NCBI GenBank assembly: GCA_008933995.1
Contig: WARS01000015.1
Location: 8,628,861 to 8,692,860 of the forward strand
Source: Datnioides undecimradiatus
Taxonomy: Eukaryota; Chordata; Actinopteri; Lobotiformes; Datnioididae
Length of the DNA: 64,000 bases
Direction: 5' to 3'
Shown here: positions 23,901 through 35,900 of the stretch, piece by piece
Position numbering within the stretch: position 1 is the first letter of the stretch
How the letters are laid out: every line of letters starts with the position of its first letter
The notes under the pieces: model-generated
Seen by the model: the letters and a program-made list of their open reading frames with translations, nothing else
Databases searched by the model: none
What the model was told of the DNA's origin: nothing
Program-made: the position numbers and the translations under genes

Positions 23901-25114
23901 CTATATAAATATACATGAAGTAGTGACTTGTTTTTGATTTGAGAGCAGAGCAGCCAAAATCCAATTGTATTTTCCTCCGAAAAATCTCCTGCACTTGTCC
24001 CTGTTGTCAGGTTCACGCTTTTGACTCCATTCGGGGGATAAGGGGTGGGTGATGCTGTTTTGGAAAATCATTCTTCTTCATGCTATAATTGTGATCAGTG
24101 GAGGGTGAGGAAGATGAGAGGCGGGTGGACAGGCAAGAGGAGGCTGAGTAGTGAGTGGGGGGCGGGTGGGGGGCTGTGGACGACTGTGAAAAGCTGTCAT
24201 GCGTGACTGTGATCCTGGTTGACAGTTGGTCCGCTCTGTTTCACAGATCTCCTTACTGCCTGCTTGGTGGTCTTTCAGGAAGAAAACAGGTCTCAGTGCA
24301 GATTGCATCAGAAAATAACATCTCCGAAACTCTCTCTCACCCCTCTTTCTCCCTCTGTGTCATATGATGGCCCTCAAGCATGGTTACCCCTCGCTGCCCC
24401 GTTCTTGGCCCATGTGATTGGGACTACAGCCTCATATCTCTACTGAAGCCAGATGATAGACGATGTCAGATACTGAGAAATAGAAGAAAGGACTGAACAA
24501 AGTGAAGTCCTTAGTACAAAGAAACACTTATGTGTTTTCTTACATTTCTTTCAAATTTTCTAAAGAGGTGCTCCAGTATTTTGCTTTCTTGCCAAGATTA
24601 AGATTCGAAGACAGACACCACAATGTAAACAAAGTAAACAAAAATACAATGTAGTAATTACTGAGCTTTATAGGAGCTGGTGCTCAGACTTTGTTACTGC
24701 TGGGTAGTAGGCAAGCTAACCAGCTGCTGGCAGTAGCTTCTCTCATCTAACTCTAAGCGTCAACACATCGAACTACTGCTTTAAAGCTATACAACACAAG
24801 ATAACAGTTTTTAAAACATGAATCTATTTGTGTCAACACTACTGGAAATGAGTCCTGTGCCAGCTATGGATTTACTTGCCTGCCAGCATTCTTCATAACC
24901 ACTGATTTTAGGCCTCCAGGGCACCTGCAAGGTGTTCTTTGATTTTGTTCCAGTATAGGGCTTTCTTCAGCCTACATCGTGTGCAAGCATACGCTGTGTT
25001 TGGGGGTGTTTTTGTAGTAGATTTCCTATAGCTTTGTTACTTTGTTAGGTGTGGCGAGCCTGCATGGCCTGGCCTGTTTTCCTCTGCTGACCATGATGTC
25101 TCTGTTCCCCGCAG
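20990..25114 (+). other. Intron between w9 and w10
   Basis: 4125 bp. It holds a 12-G run at 22181-22192, a G-rich cluster at 24157-24173, an imperfect inverted repeat at about 23253-23358 and a fold-back MITE at 24561-24785. No further exon recognised. Confidence 0.8.
24561..24785. mobile_element. Teleost MITE with fold-back ends
   Basis: The right half reads 'TACTGAGCTTTATAGGAGCT', 'GGCAAGCTAACCAGCTGCTGG', 'CTCATCTAACTCTAAG' and 'CATCGAACTACTGCTTTAAA' in order. This is a diverged copy of a very common bony-fish element ('TTAGTGAGCTTTAGAGGTGC ... CTAACCGGCTGCTGGC ... CTCATCTAACTCTCGGCAAG ... AATGTCGAACTATTCCTTTAA'). The left end (TAAAGAGGTGCTCCAGTATT, then GCTTTCTTGCC) corresponds to the same terminus in inverted form, so both terminal inverted repeats are present but degraded. 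The element is non-coding, with no transposase. Confidence 0.7.
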
Positions 25115-25173
25115 ATCAGCCTTTGAGCAGGACGTGGAGCATGGTAACACAGATGGCCTGGGAGACTGCCAAA
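25115..25173 (+). CDS. sema6a: sema6a coding exon w10 (PSI end to stalk)
   Basis: Acceptor TTCCCCGCAG, donor GTAAGCAG. The 59 nt enter in phase 2 and leave in phase 1. It completes Lys400 and encodes residues 401-419, SAFEQDVEHGNTDGLGDCQ. From memory SEMA6A has FEQDIERGNTDGLGDC at this point. The phase change to 1 here opens the series of phase 1-1 cassette exons that build the stalk. Confidence 0.95.
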
Positions 25174-26091
25174 GTAAGCAGGCCCTCTTCACTCTTATCT
25201 TTCCTCCTCTATTCTATACCCCCACCACCACCACCTCCACAACCACCACCACCATTCCTCTCTTCTCTGTTAACTCAGTCTCCCTCTTCTCTCGGCCCTC
25301 CGTTTCCTTCTTCGCTGCTGTCACCTTTTTCTGCCCCGTCTGTTCCACCCTCACAATCCTCTCTTTCAGCCTCTTCCATCCATCTGTCCCTTTTCGGCTC
25401 TCATCCTCTTCTGTTCTTCCCCCGCTGTTTCTCTGGTCCCCCGGTCAATAGAGTGTTGTGTCCACTTGGGCAAAGACTGGGTTCCTTCTTGCATATCGCT
25501 ACGAAAACACAACACAAACATTCAGTGCCACACAGGGAAGGGATTTGACTTGTGAGCAGTCACAGGGCTCGTTTAGAAACACAAAACAAGACAGCGGCTC
25601 TCAACCCATTCAGCCTCAGAAGTCTAGAAAGGTCTCTTTTATTTTGCAACACAGTGAATGGCACATATGGAGAATGTATATTTGGTCTTTCACTGCCTAG
25701 AATAACTGTTTGGATTTATCAGATGTGATAATACTCTGATATTTTACTGAGCTGCTCACTTTGCAGGAGAAACTTCTAAACAATTTGACCATATATCACT
25801 CATCTGAGTCCATTTCATCTCAATTTCGCCTATTTACCCAGAGTAAATGAAGGCGGTGCATTTTCCCTTCAATTTCATCAGTATGTTTAGTCAAGGGAAG
25901 CCATAGCGTTGAACCTTGATTAGCAGTAGAAGCCATAGATCACCTCTGATTAAAAGTTAGGAGAATATTGAGCAGCCAGTCGATTCTGAATTACTTTAAA
26001 AGTCATGCCTTTTGATCATGTTAAAGCATGAGCTCCCATTTTACTGCGAGCAGTAACATGTTTCCCCCCGTTTCTTTTCTTCTTCTTCCAG
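25174..26091 (+). other. Intron between w10 and microexon w11
   Basis: 918 bp. From the donor to about 25440 it is almost pure pyrimidine, including an ACC-repeat at 25219-25254. Before the acceptor is another strong pyrimidine tract, CCCCCCGTTTCTTTTCTTCT, with several UCUU-type elements that polypyrimidine-tract-binding proteins recognise. Confidence 0.85.
25219..25254. repeat. (CCA)n-rich simple repeat
   Basis: Imperfect CCA/ACC triplet repeat inside a C/T-rich stretch in the intron after exon w10. Confidence 0.85.
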
Positions 26092-26112
26092 ACACCTTTG
26101 TGGCGCTGAACG
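26092..26112 (+). CDS. sema6a: sema6a microexon w11 (21 nt, stalk)
   Basis: Acceptor CTTCTTCCAG, donor GTAAGTAT. The 21 nt start and end in phase 1. The exon completes Asn420 and encodes TFVALN (421-426), matching the SFVALN peptide I recall after GDCHN in SEMA6A. A strong pyrimidine tract precedes it. It is too short for ORF finding and was located from phase, splice sites and the expected peptide. Confidence 0.9.
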
Positions 26113-26327
26113 GTAAGTATCCCACATATACTGTAGACGCAATCAAATAAAAGACAGGAGCTGCATTTCATCTCCCCTGACTCTTTAACTTCGGCCACAC
26201 CTCTTCATCTAGTCAATCAATCATGCCCTCTCAAGGAAATGAAAACTCCTCCCACATGCGTAAAGACGGGTTATTAATGACTCAAGGTTTTAACTTAATT
26301 CATTTCATTCCTTCTTTTTTTTGATAG
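26113..26327 (+). other. 215-bp intron between microexons w11 and w12
   Basis: GTAAGT donor; acceptor preceded by CATTCCTTCTTTTTTTTGATAG. Nothing else recognised. Confidence 0.85.
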
Positions 26328-26348
26328 ACGTTCCCTCCAGTTACGAAG
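26328..26348 (+). CDS. sema6a: sema6a microexon w12 (21 nt, stalk)
   Basis: Acceptor TTTTTTGATAG, donor GTAATGAA. The 21 nt start and end in phase 1. The exon completes Asp427 and encodes VPSSYE (428-433). It sits where mammalian SEMA6A has an alternative insert that, as I recall it, begins after VALND, so it is probably an alternatively used exon. The peptide alone is too short for a similarity claim, and support comes from splice sites and exact phase fit on both sides. Confidence 0.7.
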
Positions 26349-26675
26349 GTAATGAAACATTACAGCACGGTCGGTCAATTTCACCTCTCCTAGTTTTTCC
26401 CCTTGTCCAGCCCCTTTTGTGTTTAGAATAAAGGGCGTAGAATTAGAAATCAGAAGTGTAGCATTAACATTCTTAAATGTTGATTTTCCTCTTATTCAAT
26501 TAGTTCCATTAGACCTATCCTCTGTTGCCCCCCTTTGTCTTTATCCCTCGTGCAATATCTTCGATTAGCCTGACCTTTGCTGCGCTAATTGGATGGATCT
26601 GGTTGTTGGTGGTTTAAGGCCTTGATGATGAAGAAATGCCTCAGTGTGCACATTAAACATGTGTCGACAGAAGGA

Positions 26676-26686
26676 GAGGGAGAGAG

Positions 26687-26723
<37 letters not shown>
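26676..26723. repeat. (GA)n microsatellite
   Basis: AG dinucleotide run with a few interruptions at its left end. Confidence 0.95.
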
Positions 26724-26726
<3 letters not shown>

Positions 26727-27936
26727 AAATAGCCTGTTTGGAGTAAGGAAAGATCAGATATGTTTCTGCCAACTGCCACCAACTGTGTACGCACTCAATG
26801 ATAATTCAAAAAGGCTAATGTAAACATGCACAGCCTTACATGCATACACATTTTTAGTGCTGGCTTCCTCCTGCAAATACATTTACTGTCCTAATCACAT
26901 GCCACAGTATCATAATATCACACTTCACTGCTGGATGGTAATGGTTTCATCTATTAATTCTTTTTTAGAAAATGATAAACAGATGTGATTAGCCCACAGC
27001 AAAGTCACTCTTATCCACAGCACCCACACCTACACTCACATCCACCTTATTTTTATCTAATCGTAGGGCACGTTACTTTGGTTTTCAGTGAATCTCTCCC
27101 TCTGTCTCTCACTCACACAAACACACACCGATGTCTCGCAGCTGCCAGATCAAAACAGTCAGATCCATACAGGATGACAAGAATAGATATTTTGAAGTTG
27201 TTCCAGAAAGCCTATCTCTCCCTCTCTTCTCTCTCACCCCCCTGTGGCTGTACCCCCACTGTGATTCTCCCTCCTTTTGGACATCCAGGGTCAGAAAAAG
27301 CATCTGTGTTGGTGTGCACCCCTATAGTGCTGAATACGCTCCCACAGGCTTGGCTGTGTGTCTCCAGGCGCACACACAAACATACACACACAGACAACAC
27401 CCAGTTTACAACCCCCCAAACAAAGTCTCAGCCATTGCCCCATCCCCTCCGTCTATCTGTCAGTGGTTGATATGGATTTGAAGATAAATAAATGCCCCCT
27501 CTCCATTCTCCTCTCCCCTACTCCAGACTAGACATCCTCGCCTCACATTTAATCTGTAGAAAGAGAGGGATGTGCATCCGTCGGCAGTTTAGGGTGTTTC
27601 TTTTTTTTCCTGATCCGTGGAGGAGCTCTGAGGCTCTGAGCTCTCTCTCTATGTGTGTCATCTGCCTGAATTGCACTTCCCCTGGCGGTGGGGGAATGAA
27701 TTATAAAATAGGCCTGTCACACTAATCTCTCAGCCTTGGGCCAATAGTTAAATAAATCATTTTAATGATTGCCACGCCACACGGAGGAGGAGGAGGAGGC
27801 TCTGGGTGGTGTTGTGTGCGGGTGATGTGCGTAGTCTACCAGCAGCATCAACGTTGGTCCCCTGGAATGCCCCCCCCCCTCTTCAAACATAAGCATAAAC
27901 ACATATTGGAAAAGCACTCGTACATCTGCAAGCACA

Positions 27937-27998
<62 letters not shown>
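27937..27998. repeat. (CA)n microsatellite, 62 bp
   Basis: About 31 uninterrupted CA units, among the longest in the window. Confidence 0.97.
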
Positions 27999-28000
<2 letters not shown>

Positions 28001-29559
28001 GCTGTCACCTCCTCCGTGAGGAGAGAGTGTCAGAATGGGAATTGGGGGTTGAGCTCCGCAGAGGCTGTTGATAAAAGTGTTGTCACTCTTCATCTAGAGT
28101 GTTTTTTTTCTTAAACGTGAGGCTTCAGTACATTATATTAAATGCAGCGTATAGCTTGTGCAAAATTGTGTAGGGTGGCTTAAATGTTAGCATGTGGGAT
28201 GGTAATGTGATTAGCATGGTTCAAAAATAAACAGTCAGACAAAGCTCATGCACAAACACTGCTCATGAAAGAAAATGAGAAAACTGAGAAAGGCGTATGT
28301 AGGAAAACACTGATTGTTTGAGAGATGTGTGGTGATAGACAGAGAAGAGATAGATATGATTCGTCATCCACAGATGAAAGAGTACTTTGTTGCAGCTGTC
28401 AGATAAAGTCAAACTTTAAGGTGTTAGAGCACTTACAGTGTATTTGCTACCTCCGAGACACCTTGCGTGTGCTATTCTTGTTAAAGCCTCATGTTCTCAG
28501 CTGTGTTATGATACCCTCTTCAACTGTTGGCCAGTAGTTCATTTAGCCATTAAGGAATTTAATTACAGGGAGGAGTCAGATCAGAGAAAATTCATTAACT
28601 CTTAATGATATATTTCTGATGATTGATCTAGCCATGTTGCTGAAGGCCTTGCTAAATAAAGATTACTGGCAGTGCAGATATGAAATAGTTGTGAGATCAT
28701 GGTTTAAAACGAAGAAAATGGGAAAAGATTGGAAATAAAAGGCTAGGACAGAAGTGGAGAAGAAGGAAGACAAAGGTGGTTTTAGTAAGAGAGAAAAGAA
28801 AAGTGAAGGAGGAATGAGCGAAGAAAACAGGAGGAGGAGAAGAAACTGAAATAAAGTTTGTTAACAATTATGATTGGTTCGTCAGATATTTTCTGAATTT
28901 ATTGAATATGTATTTTTTTTAAGATGTTGCCTGAAACAAAAAGATATTCAATTAAATGTCACATGAGATTAAGAAAAGCAGCAAATCAACAGTTGATAAT
29001 CTGGAAATCTTGGCTCTGAAAAGTTACTAATCAATGATCAAAACAGTTGCCACTTCATCTTTCAATTGACTATCTGTGCCAGCTGTGAAAGTGAAGTGAA
29101 AGATGTTAATGGTGCACATCAAAATGAATTGTGCATTGGGTGAAAAGTTGGACCTAAAGTAACAGGAAGCTTGAGAAAGCTAGCGAGGAAGCGCATGAAC
29201 AGAGTTAAAAGCGCTTCACAGCTGAGGAAAAGTTATAGGCAGACTTCTCGACAGGAGCAATGGAAGAGAAAGTTTGTCTCTTGTCCTTCATATCAAAGTG
29301 AGGCACCCTATGGTGAGTGTGGAGAAATACGATTGTACTCTGCTCTGCTCTGACAGGCCCAACGGAGCTTTGACATGTCAGTCAGAACAGGGGGGGGAGA
29401 GAGTGAGAAAGGCAGAGAGAGGCAGAGAATAACAGGAAAAAAAAGAAAGGGCATGTCTATCCTGAGAAACACACACACATGCACGCGCACATACACACAT
29501 TTTTGCTAATGAGTTGCCCCTGAAACACTTTGTTGCCTCACACAGCCCAGCAGCTGTCC

Positions 29560-29560
<1 letters not shown>

Positions 29561-29596
<36 letters not shown>

Positions 29597-29643
29597 TGCA
29601 TCTGTGTAGGTGTGCTTGTGTGTGTGTTTGTGTGTGTGTGTGC
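29561..29643. repeat. (TG)n microsatellite pair upstream of exon w13
   Basis: A (TG)17 run at 29561-29594 and an imperfect TG run at 29606-29643, ending 86 bases before exon w13. In RNA they could pair with the (CA)31 tract 1.6 kb upstream. Confidence 0.92.
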
Positions 29644-29729
29644 ACCCCTGCTGGCATGTGCTCACATGCACTGAAGCCTGTCTTCCTGTCTGCCCCCAAG
29701 CATCGGTTAACCTGTGTTGTGTCCGGCAG

Positions 29730-29909
29730 GCCACCATCACCGCCACCATCACCACACCCTCTCACTCCCCACCTCGGCCCTACCCGAGGCTGCCGAGGGC
29801 CCCCTGGGGCGGGGCCGCATGGTGGAGCGGAAGGACCCCCCCATGAGCTCAGACAAAGGGGAGGACCCCTACGTAGCCGTGCCCTCTCAGACACAGCCCG
29901 AAGCCAATG
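29730..29909 (+). CDS. sema6a: sema6a coding exon w13 (His-rich stalk)
   Basis: Acceptor GTGTCCGGCAG, donor GTAAGCCT. The 180 nt start and end in phase 1. It completes Gly434 and encodes residues 435-493, opening HHHRHHHHTLSLPTSALPEA, then AEGPLGRGRMVERKDPP and MSSDKGEDPYVAVPSQTQPE. It is collinear with the extracellular juxtamembrane exon of SEMA6A (a ~54-residue Ser/Thr-rich stalk starting HSSSLLPS, as I recall). The sequence is poorly conserved except in length and phase. Base composition is GC-rich compared with its flanks. Confidence 0.9.
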
Positions 29910-32900
29910 GTAAGCCTTGGAACACAACAGTGAGCAGTCAATTTGGTCCATTGTCACCTGTGGCAAGGGAGAGGGGGAGGGGAGGGAGGACGGGCAAGGG
30001 AGGGGGTTTGTGTAATTGAGATTTACGGCTGCCTTGCTGCTTCCAGCTGACGAGGTATAGAGATAGTGGATCGCTTTCTCTCTAGGGGACAAATTGCCTC
30101 AAACTGTGCACGTAAACCCCCCACGGAAACATACGCAAACACACCTACGCCCTACGTGCATATGCAAACACATACACACTCTGCGCTCATCGAGACACAC
30201 TCACGCGGTCTGTAGGATGGATTTATTACCCGTGGACCGTAATGTCCCACAGGAGATGTAATATCCAGACCATTACACTCTGAAAAGGAAGATGGCGATG
30301 TATTTATTTCCTCGAGAAGATGGCCCAGTCCCTGGCTCTGTCATGCTTTGCGACACAGTGACATGACATTGAACGCCCTTTTTTCCTGTGTTAACAACCT
30401 GGCTAATGCTGTACCGCCTCAAGGACAGCTCGTCGGATAAATGAGAGAGAGGGAAAAGGAGAAAAGGGAAGGAGACGAGAGACCCGACACACATTGAAGG
30501 GGGAGGGGGTCACTGCAGTGCTGCTGAGCAGCGTTCTGTCCCTTAATAAACCACACAGACCTATTACGCATCCCAATAAAACAACATGCAACATGTCCTT
30601 GCTACATTACATACTTCATGCTATCAGAGGCAAGGCCTTGAGGACATATTGATTATTAATAATAGCGATTCATCCTGGATGCCAGCATAGCAGGGCCTCT
30701 CTATAGACACACTGTATATAAACAAAGAGACATAAACAAAACAGCTTTCTGTCACTGAGTCATCTATAAAAGTAAATATGCTGTCATGTGTCTTTTTGTA
30801 CCAAAAACAAGAAAGACTAGCCACAGTTTGTGAATTTTATGTAATAACATTCACACAGAGCATTTAATTTTCTGCAGAATTCAAAAGTCATTTGACATCA
30901 CTTACAGCTGTTCTGAGCATATTTCCAGAATTTGTCCAATCACTCTTTTGACACTTTAAAAATTAAAAATTATTCTGTCTGTTACACCTTTAAAAAAGAT
31001 TTAGAAACCAGTTTCTGAAGCTGCACCCGTTTTTCGGACACCAGCTCCTTACTCAATTTGTACAACCAAGAGTTAACAATTGTGTGGTTGAGATGCAACC
31101 AAAGAAACAGGTTAAAAATCGTTTTAAGGTGCAACAGACCTCATATTTTTTCATCCAGGTGGTTTGAAGAGTCTTTGAGGAGTTTTGAAAATATCTTGAA
31201 AAGGACGGAAATAAGTGTTGACAGAAAGGATCAACAGGTATATGATGATGTAACTCAATTGTAATGTTAATACATGAGAGGCACAAACTGGGGCTGGCTA
31301 AAAAAACATTCCATCTCTCATAATTACAAACACTAAAATAAGATGGTTCAGTCTTGTCACAATACATACTCCAGAGTCTCCTGTCTGTGGAATAAACAGA
31401 GGCAGTGACTGCAGCGTGTCAGCTGGAAGCAGTGAGGCACCAGTAGGCAGATCCAAGCACAATGGTGGCAGAGACTTCAGACAGCATGCCTACAGCCAGC
31501 ATCACAACATGCTGTCGCTCCCTTTGTTGCCTTTACCTGAGCAGCAGTAATATTACACGAGCCTCATGAGGAACGGTGAGAATAACACATAACAAAAGCT
31601 AAACGCTGTCTTGCATTCAAAGATTTTTCCAGGAATCTTTTTTCTTTTTCAGTTTTTTGGCATGGGGGGGTGGGCATCCCGTGCTCAGGTAACGGCAACA
31701 GGGCTTCACATTTCCAAACAATGCTTCCTGCTGTTTTTTCTGTATGATCATTATTATTATTATTATTTCTGTAAGACACCTTTGCAGCTTGTTTCAGTAT
31801 TTATCAGTTCTATTTCAATTTCAGCTCAACAGTATTTTCTTTTTCCTTGTCTATACGAGTCAGCTCTGATGAGACTTGTTTGATTTTCTTGTGTTGGCTT
31901 CTTGTGAGCAGTTTTTGATACTTTGCATGGCTTGGATTTTTTTTTTTGCTATTTATATATTTGCTTTTTTCCTGCCTTGATTGCTTTGATGGTATTAAGC
32001 ACAGTTTTGCCTCCATGCAGCTTAATGCTTTTCAGCATGGCAAATTGAGCACCACAGTCAACAGTATTCATTTCCCGCTCCACCCATCCTGCCTCCTCTT
32101 CCTTCCTGTCGCCCTCAGTATTATTGGCTTCAGGTGTCAACTGTACTGTGAAAACTAAGCAAACTGCGTATGTGAAAGTGAAAATGGAATCAATATATGG
32201 GAGATGATTACGGAGTTAGAAGCTAAGTAAGTGAGCCATTTTATCTGCATTTTAATGCTTCAGAGATAAATCCATGCAGCCCATTTTTGCAGGAGAAATG
32301 AGGGATAAACATTTTAACCACACCATCAATCTCTCAAATTAAGTAAAAAAAAAGTTTATGCTTGAGTGAAAATGTATTAGCTCATATCCAAAGTCGTTTT
32401 TGCAAGCTTGTTTGTGATTTAAAAGAAATTACAATTACTCCCCAACTTTTTCATTTGCAGTCGAGACACTGTGGAATCTTATCTGCTAATGAATATTACA
32501 GTGCTGCCAATATGTATTAGCCTGGCACCATCAGAGTAATTAGGAATGCTGCAAAAGTGATGAGTATTCGCACACTGATGATATTTAGCACCCAACAGCA
32601 TCATTATCCAGCATTCCAGTGGGGCCATCGCAGTTACCAGGTGGCCGCTTGTGTTTCACAGTACATTTGAGCTTGGTGTTTGTCTGTTTGTCTGTCTTCA
32701 AGTATGTCTGTCTGTCTCTGCCTCATCTGTCTCTGTTATATTTTCTTCCACTCCCGTCACCCAACCCTACACCTCTCCCCTTTTGCCTCCCATTGCTCAG
32801 TCTGCCCCTGAACACCCACAACCCTGCAACTCTCCACCATCTGCTGCCATTGTGATCAGTCTCCCTTCCACAGGACCTCTCATCTAACTGGGATGGCATG

Positions 32901-35900
32901 TTCCAAGGCTATACCTTACCTAGTGCAAATGAATTCCTGAGCCAATTTATGGAGCCTCCTCCCCAAACACCCCTCCCCCCGCCTCTCTTGGTCTCTCCTC
33001 CATCTCTGCACCCCCTCCTCTGTCTCTCCCCCCTTGTAGTCTGTCTCTTCTCCAACTGGAGTCATATCTCTTCCCCTGTCTGCAGGAATGAATCCCTGCC
33101 CTGCTTCCACCCTTGCTCTCTCTCCTCCTTTTTACCTCTCTCTCTATCAGGCTCAAACCTCGCCCCCTCCCCCTCTTACATCCATCCTCCCCAACGCGAC
33201 CTGTAGCCACCGCTGTGTTGCTCCAATTTATGGGTTCATTACAGCAGCTATCCAGGGTAGAGGGAAAGGGGAGAGGTAGACGGAAAGAGGGATGGAGAGA
33301 GACAACAGGGGAAGGGACATGGGAAATGAGGAAGGGGAGAGAAAAGGAACACACATGATAAAGATTTATTAAACAGAGCAGGACAATAATGTTGCTGTGA
33401 AGGTTATAAAGAGGAGAGCAAAGATATAGACGATCGAGAAACGAAAGAACAAATGAGATGGAAGAAATAGGGAATAAGAGCAGATGTAGCGAGATACTGT
33501 CCTGAACAGAGTGAACAACAGTGTTTCTCTCTATTTCTCTCAACAATTTGTTTTCATACTGGGTCACAAATTTAACTCTGAACAGTCTATGTTGTGTATT
33601 TTATGTCTAACCAGTTGACTCAACTAATTTTGGGTGAAATTGTGCAGGGCTGAAATCGAATCTATCTTCACGTGCATCTGGTTCAACCCTCTCTCCTGCA
33701 AATCAGGAGCTTTAAGGGGGAAATTTCTGTATTATTCACTTGAAACACTTAATGTTGCCTATTAACATAAATGGCAAATTCCTGAAATTGCAACATGTGG
33801 ATACTGAACAGCAAAATGTTCTCAGACTACAGGTATTTTAATAGTTTTTCCAGAATATCTGCGACAAAAGCACGAGTTTACCTTTTGAAGGGGTGACACT
33901 CAGGAACTTACAGCATTTGGTTTAGGTCCCAGAAGGATCGGGGTCTTGGTTTACCATTAAAAATGTAGTTTCTGACCTAAAGCAGAAGACATTATATGTT
34001 TACTTTATCAACATTTAACCAAAGTAATCATAATCCTCCATGTCCACCTCCATATAACATACCTGTGGTGTATATACATACATATGCAGCATCACCTGAA
34101 CTAGAAAATATGCTGCCTGTGAACGCAGTCCAGGTAGAAATTATGCTTCTTACCACGACATAATTGGGCAAGCAAATTAGTATTTCATCAACATCTGGTG
34201 TCTGGTGAGATGCGTTTGTTTTCCAGCGCTCATTATAAGTCACAGGATGAGTTGTGTAAACTGGCTGAAGATGATGTTTACATCATCAAAAACAGAAACT
34301 GATTTGTGATTGAAAATCTGAGGAAATGCAATATTTTTTCCCAACCACGTTTCCAAAGCAGCATTGTGACAATATAATGATACTTCTTTGCCATTATATA
34401 AGAGCCTCTGTAGTTTAGTGAGAGATGTGATTTCCCTCCATGTCAGGATTTCATGGTAATACCAACTGTCTGACAGCTGCTCTGCAAGGGTTATTTTCAG
34501 CTGCAGGCAACTCTCTGACACCTGTGTGCCAAGGTGGTATGATAGAGGGAGAGTATGACCCCGCTCACACAGGCATGCAGCACTGTTTTTTTTTTTTTTT
34601 CATGCCAAAAAGTCTTGATAGCCTGAGCCTGTGCTTCATCACTGTCTGGAAGGCAGTTGAGGGAACATTTCACCATCGTTATTGGTGATGCCATGTCAAT
34701 CACGAATGTTAAGCATAAAAAAATAAAAAGCTAAAAACTGTCAAATATGTCCAAAACTAGTGGAGAAAATAACATTTGTTTTTGTTTACAGTCATATTCT
34801 GGTTTCAAACTTTCTAACAATGCACTATATTGTAATGAATTCAACCTCCATTGCTTTCCCTCCGACCAGCCACATTACCTTGGAGGACTGTAGCTTTAAT
34901 CCAGCAAATTCAAAGTGAAATTTGCAAACACAGTCATGGCTGTACTGTAAAAAACACACTGAAACCAAACTTGTGTAGTTTGGAAGAGTCTGTTTAACCA
35001 CTGATCCGTCCCCATATTAGCTCCGCAGACTGAACCCAATGAAACAACTAGTGCCAGTTGAAACAAGAAAGCGTTTAGTGGCCATTTCTCTTAAATGTGG
35101 TCTTAATATAACACATCAAACGTGACTTTTTAGCTGTATTTATTCAACCACTAGTGAGAAAAAAGATAGAAAAAGGTTTTCTTGGTTGTCCGATTCTGGA
35201 GGCATCTCTTCTTTCAAATTACCCCCTCCCCCTGGAGGTGAGCCGACAAGATTGGAGGTAATATACACTTTAGTTTGACATGATCTTTGCTCACTGTCAG
35301 ATGTTGCATTTGGCTGTTAATGTTTTAGCAGCCTGTGCAGGTGAGTGCTTGTCCTGATTTAGGTTAATCCTATAAAAAAGGATGATCGGATTTGTGTTAA
35401 AAGTTGGTGAAGTGGTCCTTTAAACAGCAACTCATATTCCTGTCATAATAACACCTTCAATACTGTAATAACCACAGGATTTTGGGGTAGTGTTTCATAC
35501 TGGCCAGAGATTGTGATAGGCCTTTGTGAGGCAGATGAATTATTCGCAGCTCATTGTGAGTCATAATAGAAACAGTGGACTGAATGTTTTCCCGGCACTA
35601 CGCACTTCCTTGACTGACGTCAAGCCATAAGCCATAATTTCCTCCGCTGATTAGCTTATTGTTCTCTCAGACCGCTTTTGTTTTCTACACACATTTGCTG
35701 CTTATTTTTACATTTTTATGTTTTGGTTATGCTTTTCAGCAAGACCTTTTGCCATTGCTGGTTCTTACAAAAGCTTTGCTTTGTCTTTGTGGTCATGTGA
35801 GACTGAATCTCATATCACAGCAGCTTGTCCTTTTGTTCTTTTGAAGCTTGTCTAACCCACATTCAGCTGTCATTATTTTACTTTGAACTGAATTTAAATG

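Larger units (their letters stand above)
26349..29729 (+). other. Intron between w12 and w13
   Basis: 3381 bp. Contains (GA)n at about 26676-26723, a 62-bp (CA)n at 27937-27998, purine-rich sequence at about 28740-28860 and two (GT)n blocks at 29561-29594 and 29606-29643. No additional exon recognised, though a further microexon could be hidden here. Confidence 0.75.

Noticed and set aside
29538..30092. 184-codon minus-strand open frame over exon w13
   Set aside because: Antisense shadow of a GC-rich coding exon plus a (CA)n translation.
32947..33567. 206-codon minus-strand open frame
   Set aside because: Low-complexity Arg/Glu/Gly protein created by the pyrimidine-rich block on the plus strand.
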